Source of the DNA: Mariannaea sp. PMI_226
Taxonomy: Eukaryota; Ascomycota; Sordariomycetes; Hypocreales; Nectriaceae
Assembly (NCBI GenBank): GCA_024336345.1
Contig: JANFOG010000001.1
Location: 620,001 to 684,000 of the forward strand
Reading direction: 5' to 3'
Length of the DNA: 64,000 nt
Shown here: positions 57,633-64,000 of the stretch, piece after piece
Layout of the letters: each line of letters starts with the position of its first letter
Numbering within the stretch: position 1 is the stretch's first letter
The notes under the pieces: generated by a model
What the model was told of the DNA's origin: nothing
Databases searched by the model: none
What the model saw: the letters and a program-made list of their open reading frames with translations, nothing else
Made by a program: the position numbers and the translations under genes

Positions 57633-57700
57633 CAAGTGCAAGTGCAAGTGCAGGTGCCAGTGCAAGTGCCAGTGCAAACGCACAGGCACAGGCACAGGCA
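57633..57700. repeat. AAGTGC/CAGTGC hexanucleotide array
   Basis: About 11 imperfect 6-bp units drift from CAAGTG to CCAGTG to CACAGG along the array. The plus strand reads as alternating Cys codons but no gene is supported here. Confidence 0.75.
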
Positions 57701-59197
57701 AAACACGCCGTGTGTGGGGCTCGCCTCAGTGTACCCACTTTCCAGCATCTACCATGTACATAGGATAGATTGGTATGTGCTATGTACAGTAGTAGTAGCT
57801 TGTTTGCATCCAGCTTATTCTGACAAACCCCTTCTTATTTCCCGCCTGCATACGAAGTATTCCTTTAGTTACTGTAGGTGCCTAGGCACCTCTTGTAGTT
57901 ACTGTTACAGCGCACTTCGTAACCCGTACAGCGGTGGTTTACGGGGCCATTTGAGCATACTACAGCACAATACTAGACATGTCGACTGTCTCCCCCCCCC
58001 AATCGCGCATCGATGATGCGATGAGCCAGATAAACACTCAGCTTATGGCAAAACTCCTGCAAGTAATACCATCCATCGGGTTTCTATTACTGTCCTATTT
58101 CCAATCAAATATAAATAGTTTCTTCAAAGGTTCTCTCTGTTTCTATTTATTATCAATTCCAACAAAACCATGTCTCTTTTCGTTCAGCCAAATATTTCGC
58201 CTGATTCAACTCCGTCAATCTGTCTCTTTCTTTCATCCTGCATCACGAATTTCCACAGTATATGTACAGCCTAGATTTCGCTCTCCACCGCTTCCCATCC
58301 ATTTTCTTTGATCAAGGGTCATCCATCTCAACTATCCCTTAACCAGTTCATCCACAAACCCTGTCTATTTACTTCACTACCGAAATCAGTAATCAGTAAT
58401 AGTCTAGTGATGCGCTCTCAGCTCAGCACCTAAGATGCTTCTTCCCAAGCGGCATTCGCCCTCTCAAACTCACCCACACACCTTGCCAACGGGCATAGCC
58501 ACAATCCTCCCCTCCCCCCTTTATTGTTATTCCGATTACATGCCCACGCCCCTACGATACAGATATCCTTTTGGGTTCTCAATAGTCACTCACTCTTGCT
58601 AACTTCAACTTCATACGTAATCCGCCACAGTGCCATCTTCATCCTCCTCGCAAGACATTGATATGTATCTGCATACACGCATTGCTTGATCGAACAACTA
58701 GCTACCATCCATCATTCCCACTACCCCGGGCAGAAGATGGTCGTCTTGTACAGGATTTTCAGCCTGGAATTACGCACCTCACCCGACCCTTGCCCATTCC
58801 CAGCCTGTGTCTAAATTACAATACGAATACAACACCTTCTGGCATCGATTGGCTGGATGCTTGTTAGCTCGGCCTGGCATCTCGACATGACCCCTCGTAT
58901 TGAAACTGACACTAACTTATTCCAGCCGGTTCAATAGTTTTCGGGGCAATTGACTGCCAGGGATTGTCCATGGCTCCCCTAGGTAATGTCTTTGATAATC
59001 ACATCTTGCTCTCAGCTTTGTAGGCCATTGCTCGAGGTATCTTCAAAAGTTACTGCAAATATTATTACGCCTCCACCCGGGAACTATCAGCATGGCTGAC
59101 ATCTGCTGACATCTGCGCACGCATCTCATCTCAACACTTCAAATCCGACCATCTACATTATTCTTCGCCCATATGCGAGACATGTCAAGGTATATCC

Positions 59198-62100
59198 TCA
59201 CCCCGTTACCTTTCCCTTCGCCGCTGATAGTAGGCTGTATTCCACCAATGTCTCATCCTTCCCATCCAACCACGATTTCACCGCCTTCTTCAACTGAACC
59301 TCCACACTCACCGCGTCTCTCATGTCTGTGAAGAGCAGTGGAGAATTAGTCTCTCCTGTCTGGTATTCGGCCTCCCCCGGCATGTACCCCCAGCTCGCCA
59401 TGTTGATGATGTTCAGCCCGCTCTTCAATGTCGTCGACAGCCGTTGCGTTTGTTGGAAGGAGGGTACTTTCTCCAAAGGAAGCATCATAGAAGGCAGCCG
59501 TTTCCGTTTGCCACTAAGTGTCCTCAAGTTTCTTCCTTTCATGTAATATTTTCGAGGATCCTGTGCCTCCCGCGTGGCTGTTTCGCTCTGTGGTCGACTG
59601 CAGCGGCGCTTGTAAAATCGAACTCCCATAAGGGGAGTGTCACATATCCGTCCCCCATGCATATCGTCCTGATCATTCGAACCACCACTTTGATCGGCTA
59701 ATTCTAGTCTTTCACCTAGCATATTTGGTGTGCTCGTAGTCAATGCTTGAGATCGCCGTTGCCATTGGTCTCTTTGATAGTCCGATGCCATTCCAGCAGC
59801 ACTCATTGGATTTTCAGGGCCAAAATCATGCTGAGCTATTGCCTTGGAAGAGACCTGGAATTGACTGGTACTCGAAATTTTGGTGGCTTGACTCGGAAAC
59901 TCGTCCTGGCTTTCTTCAGACTCTGTGGTAAATGGCGTTTCATTCAGCTCGAGTTGGCTGGATCTCGTTGCCTGTATCTGACCCAATGAGGGCGTAGCAT
60001 TTCCCGCCACTGCAAGCATCTGTGCACTTCCACGAAAGCCATCCCGGGTTGAGACGGCGGTTTGTCTCAGGTCATGTCTCTCTGTCCTTCCCTCCATCTG
60101 TCTTGACCACAAAGTCAGTGCCATCTGGTCTCTTATTCTTGGTCCATCACGCGAATCAAATCCAGGCAGGGCAATTTCTGACGGCGATGAGACTCGAGGA
60201 ACATCGGGCCTTCGAATCCCTCTACTTCCCCGTCCTCTCGGTGCAATAGGGTCGAAGAGCCGTCTCATTGGGGTGGAGGTGATTCCACCTTGTGTATTGC
60301 TAATCGCATCACGTCCATGTCGTGCAGAATAGACAAAGTGGTTTCTCAACGGAGCATCACTGGTTTGGCCAATATCTAGCTCTGGGCTGGAGAAACCGCT
60401 GACAGCTTCATGTACCACTGTCTGCTCGTCCTCCTCTTCATCATCCGGAAGCATGTTTAAGACTGAACTGGTCAATTCCTTCAGCGGCTGACGTTTGGCT
60501 TGGTGGTGCGTCGTTCGTTCACATAGATGAGATTGCTCCTCCTGACTATGCACATTCCCAGACGTGGCAGTTTCATCCAATGCAATATCTATTGGCCGGT
60601 CACTTCTTGGCTGAAAATACTGACGAATGCTTTCTCGCTGGCGGGTCGGCGCAGGGTCCTTGTGGCAAAGACCAGACGTGGCCTCGATGGTTGCTAGAGA
60701 GGCGGTGCTATGTTGTGCAACATGAACAGGAACTAACCCCGCGGTGCTACACTCATCACTGGCGTTACTATCTTTGCGAGATAAATTAACATTAATGATT
60801 GTTCGCATCATTGTTGCCGTGCTTCGACTAGTGGCTGCATCAGATCCTCTAGTACTGGCTGTTGCTAGGTGTGGAATTTCAAGTGAGTTCTGATCTGGTC
60901 GCCCCAGATGCTTCTGAAAACTGATGTCATCGAAATCCTCAAGAAGATCCTGATCTTCTAGGAGAAATTCTTCTTCCGGCGTATTGGAGCTGGTCGGATG
61001 GGATAATATGACTTTCGGTCCTGGCCTGGTCTCATCATTTTGGCTCACATTAGGTGGTGGAAGAGCATATCCCTCAGTTTCCTCCGTAGACAACTGAGAG
61101 CCTCTTCTATCTTGGTTCCTTGCCCAGCTGCTTTCCGGTGTGTATAGTTGGTCACATAGGTATCGAAACCCATCCAAAATTATCTGCTCATCCTTAAAAA
61201 GTACTTCATCTTTCAGTGGCGTGATGTTTAGATCATAGGATCCCTTGTCGCACACAATCGCGAGTCTCATGAATGGACTACTCACAGCCCTTGTTGGCTG
61301 ACTGGTTCCCAAAGATTCGGAAAACAAGGATTTGAGGATGTCGACGATTTTCTTACCGATCCCTCTCCATGCTATAATCGGCCGAGAGTCGACAGATATG
61401 AAAGAACCTTTGTCTTTGATTAAAGAAATTGGACAGTCCGCCTTTGGCAGCAGAGCGGTGAGTGTCCCCCATGTTGAGCTGAGACAACCCCCCGTGTTCA
61501 TTGACTTCAACACAGTTTTCACTTCAACACAATTTGATAAAAGACTGCCACCGAATAGTTGAATCACCGCCTCACGAGGTTCCGCAAGAGAACAAGGAGA
61601 GTATTGCCAGGTCGGATTTGGTTCACCGATAATCTTCAAGGACAACCTCAGGTGTGGGAACGCGAGGGCATATGCCTCTAGTAGCCTTCTGACATTCGAC
61701 AAAGATTCCCTGCTATTTACCATTACCCTGTTCTTTCGAACTGGCAGTTTCTCAAAGAGCTTGAGTACTTGGACAGTTGTGCCAACAGGTGCTGCCACCG
61801 GCTGCTGCTTCTCGATCCCACCAACATTTTGTTTCAATGAGCTCAGAGTGCCAATGGGATCCTGAGCAGTTTTTGTAGTAATTTTCACCGTGGCCACGGA
61901 ATTTGCACTAGCAAGTGCCTCACCTCTAAATCCTAAGGTGTCCCCAGCTTTTGTTTCCAACTCATCAAAGGTGCGAAGTTTGCTTGTATGAGCTCGACGG
62001 CCGAGAAGATTGAGGTCATCAAGCGAGATGCCACACCCATTATCTTTAACTTGAACCTTGTCAACGGTATTTTGGGAAATGAGAACTTCAATTGAATTCG

Positions 62101-62215
62101 CTCCAGCATCAATCGAGTTTTCGACCAGTTCCTTGACAAGGGAGGTCGGATTCGTAACGACGGTGGAGGAGCCAAGCAGGCGCGAGGTGGCTAATGGCAG
62201 GGCAGCAATCGCCAT
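59198..62215 (-). CDS. MLH2: MutL homologue of the MLH2/PMS1 type
   Basis: A single exon of 1005 aa. The N-terminal GHKL ATPase motifs are intact: LVKELVENSIDAGA with Glu32 and Asn33, VKDNGCGI at 57-63, and GFRGEALASANSV at 95-107, followed by GTTVQVLKLFEKLPVRKN. MutL proteins couple mismatch recognition to repair or modulate meiotic gene conversion as heterodimers with Mlh1. The start (LPLATSRLLGSSTVVTNPTS) resembles human PMS1/yeast Mlh2 rather than Mlh1, Mlh3 or yeast Pms1. The long middle is disordered and Ser/Gln-rich. I do not see the DQHAxxExxxxE endonuclease motif in the C-terminal region, consistent with an Mlh2-like accessory role. It is divergent from RIB4 across 0.8 kb. Assignment to Mlh2 is by resemblance only. 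Confidence 0.85.
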   Translation of the reverse strand: MAIAALPLATSRLLGSSTVVTNPTSLVKELVENSIDAGANSIEVLISQNTVDKVQVKDNGCGISLDDLNLLGRRAHTSKLRTFDELETKAGDTLGFRGEALASANSVATVKITTKTAQDPIGTLSSLKQNVGGIEKQQPVAAPVGTTVQVLKLFEKLPVRKNRVMVNSRESLSNVRRLLEAYALAFPHLRLSLKIIGEPNPTWQYSPCSLAEPREAVIQLFGGSLLSNCVEVKTVLKSMNTGGCLSSTWGTLTALLPKADCPISLIKDKGSFISVDSRPIIAWRGIGKKIVDILKSLFSESLGTSQPTRAVSSPFMRLAIVCDKGSYDLNITPLKDEVLFKDEQIILDGFRYLCDQLYTPESSWARNQDRRGSQLSTEETEGYALPPPNVSQNDETRPGPKVILSHPTSSNTPEEEFLLEDQDLLEDFDDISFQKHLGRPDQNSLEIPHLATASTRGSDAATSRSTATMMRTIINVNLSRKDSNASDECSTAGLVPVHVAQHSTASLATIEATSGLCHKDPAPTRQRESIRQYFQPRSDRPIDIALDETATSGNVHSQEEQSHLCERTTHHQAKRQPLKELTSSVLNMLPDDEEEDEQTVVHEAVSGFSSPELDIGQTSDAPLRNHFVYSARHGRDAISNTQGGITSTPMRRLFDPIAPRGRGSRGIRRPDVPRVSSPSEIALPGFDSRDGPRIRDQMALTLWSRQMEGRTERHDLRQTAVSTRDGFRGSAQMLAVAGNATPSLGQIQATRSSQLELNETPFTTESEESQDEFPSQATKISSTSQFQVSSKAIAQHDFGPENPMSAAGMASDYQRDQWQRRSQALTTSTPNMLGERLELADQSGGSNDQDDMHGGRICDTPLMGVRFYKRRCSRPQSETATREAQDPRKYYMKGRNLRTLSGKRKRLPSMMLPLEKVPSFQQTQRLSTTLKSGLNIINMASWGYMPGEAEYQTGETNSPLLFTDMRDAVSVEVQLKKAVKSWLDGKDETLVEYSLLSAAKGKVTG

Positions 62216-63016
62216 GACAGCACCAGAGAAACTGACAGGATGCCACTACACCAAATATCGATAATCCAGCTGATGTGGAAACTAATATTTGAGAATATCG
62301 CGCTTATCGACAGAGAGGGAATGAAAGTTTACGCCAAAGCAATCTGGCATGGTGAAGCCTGACTGGTGTTCCAGATGGAAAAAGGAATCAAAGTATTTCG
62401 AGCCATTGGATCATTTTTTTTTCGTTTTTTTTGCATTCTTGTGCTCCAGGGTTATGGCCCATGCTTTATTTAATCTTCTATTGTAGCTACCTAGGCAGGC
62501 GCCGTAGATGGGTAAATACCTTAAGGTGTTATCGTGATCAAGATTCACGGAAAATGCATGAACTCGAACGCTCCTGCCAGTGGGTGGTAGCCTCTCTCTA
62601 TCTTATACCATTAGCTTCGGTGTCATGGAGCCGAGCCGCAGCTACCTCTAGCGTGCGTACCAAAAGTACTAAAGTAAGGTACGTACCGGTTCATCCGACT
62701 AACCTACCTTAAGGTAGGCCGTATAGTACCTTAGCTAGGTACCGAGGTGGAGGCGAGGTGCAAGGACCTTAGGTGCAGGTCCAGGTGCTCCCTTCAGGTG
62801 CTTCAGTGACGTGACTCCCCCGACCCCGCCAACAAGACTCAACTTCGTGAAGAGGATGTGTGAGCCCCGCAGCACAAGCTCCACGCTCGTTTCTAACAGC
62901 GCTTCCTCTTCTTCCTCCCTACTTTCTCCCACCCATTATCCTCATCGCACATCACAAATCTCACTCAAAAGCTCAATATTAGCCCACCTGCCCGGTCCCC
63001 CCCAACTCAATTCACC
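62216..63016. promoter_or_regulatory. Divergent promoter region of MLH2-like gene and RIB4
   Basis: An 801-bp interval. Left of centre are T-runs (62414-62430). At about 62690-62750 is a cluster of TACCTTAAGGTAGG and CTAGGTACC motifs. From about 62860 the plus strand is CT-rich, the probable RIB4 leader. Confidence 0.45.
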
Positions 63017-63709
<693 letters not shown>

Positions 63710-64000
63710 GCTTAGTATGGAATACTGGATTTTTGGGTACCCAACCGGTGCTATAAGAGTAAAACGTTGGGGATATGTTCAAGGACGAGCCGTGATTGAG
63801 CCAAAGGATATTTCATCAGCCACAAGAAATAAGAACAGGACCAAAAAAAAGAGGGCACAGGTGAAGAGTCAACGATCATCGCAATGACCCCAATTAGTCA
63901 ATTACCGGCATAGAGATTTATCTATCATGCACCAGACGCAAGTCCCAGCGAACCGGTGCCCATCACTTCTTTCCCTGCGACGCCCTAGCAAAAAAGAATG
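63710..64000. other. 3' flank of RIB4
   Basis: Non-coding sequence after the RIB4 stop codon up to the window edge. Probably the 3' untranslated region; nothing else is seen. Confidence 0.5.

Larger units (their letters stand above)
53883..59197. other. 5.3-kb intergenic tract rich in TAGGTACC-type motifs
   Basis: No supported gene. The left part is the promoter of the channel gene. Motif copies cluster at about 54418-54425, 54661-54696, 55174-55196, 55341-55351 and 55595-55690. Other simple sequences are a GA tract near 55852-55866, a CA tract near 56746-56773 and a hexanucleotide array at 57633-57700. Short frames (such as one opening at 57979) lack domain support. The right end is the 3' side of the MutL gene. 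Confidence 0.45.

Noticed and set aside
57979..58062. 28-codon segment from an ATG ending at a GTAATA donor-like site
   Set aside because: It reads plausibly as a first exon, but no downstream exon with coding character follows.

Overview
The window reads as a filamentous ascomycete (Pezizomycotina, probably Sordariomycetes/Hypocreales) nuclear chromosome segment. The reasons are short spliceosomal introns (about 55 to 130 nt) with GTATGT/GTAAG-type donors and CTAAC/CTGAC-like branch points, two Zn2Cys6 transcription factors, fungal orthologues such as CYS3, RPF2, PEX5, SIL1 and RIB4, monocistronic genes on both strands, and intergenic tracts rich in pyrimidine runs, microsatellites and a recurring GGTACCTAGG-like motif. 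I see no rRNA, tRNA, CRISPR array, complete transposon or viral gene.

Layout. 0.3-4 kb: an F-box-like gene (+) converging on cystathionine gamma-lyase (-). 4-8.3 kb: a long non-coding tract ending in the probable leader of a UPC2-like Zn2Cys6 regulator (8317-9930, +). 11.4-12.4 kb: the ribosome-biogenesis factor RPF2 (-), whose start lies in a 14-nt first exon. 14.5-16.5 kb: the peroxisomal import receptor PEX5 (+). 16.5-27.6 kb: 11 kb without a convincing gene, holding two stretches of coding-like minus-strand sequence. 27.6-29.2 kb: a bHLH regulator (+). 31.2-34.6 kb: a second Zn2Cys6 regulator (+) converging on a ToxD-like medium-chain reductase (-).

35.4-40 kb: small minus-strand genes. 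These are a broken or unusual 73-codon frame with an internal TAA, a 92-aa hypothetical protein, a membrane-anchored Grx6/7-type glutaredoxin, and a His-rich secreted-like peptide. 41.4-49.3 kb is the densest block: the ER nucleotide-exchange factor SIL1 (+), a SET/MYND methyltransferase (+), a Mis18-type centromere protein (-) that I assembled from four exons, and the REX1 RNA exonuclease (+). 50.3-53.9 kb: an FLC/TRP-like channel protein (-). 54-59 kb: a long motif-rich intergenic region. 59.2-62.2 kb: an MLH2/PMS1-type MutL homologue (-), divergent from lumazine synthase RIB4 (63.0-63.7 kb, +).

The genes are mostly housekeeping: sulfur amino acids, riboflavin, ribosome and RNA maturation, peroxisome import, ER folding and redox, centromere and mismatch repair. 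They do not form an obvious pathway cluster. The least explained items are the interrupted small frame at 35.4-35.6 kb, the EF-hand-like loop in the glutaredoxin stalk, and the coding-like debris at 17.6-18.9 kb. Exon boundaries were inferred by eye from splice consensus and frame continuity; no transcript evidence was available.
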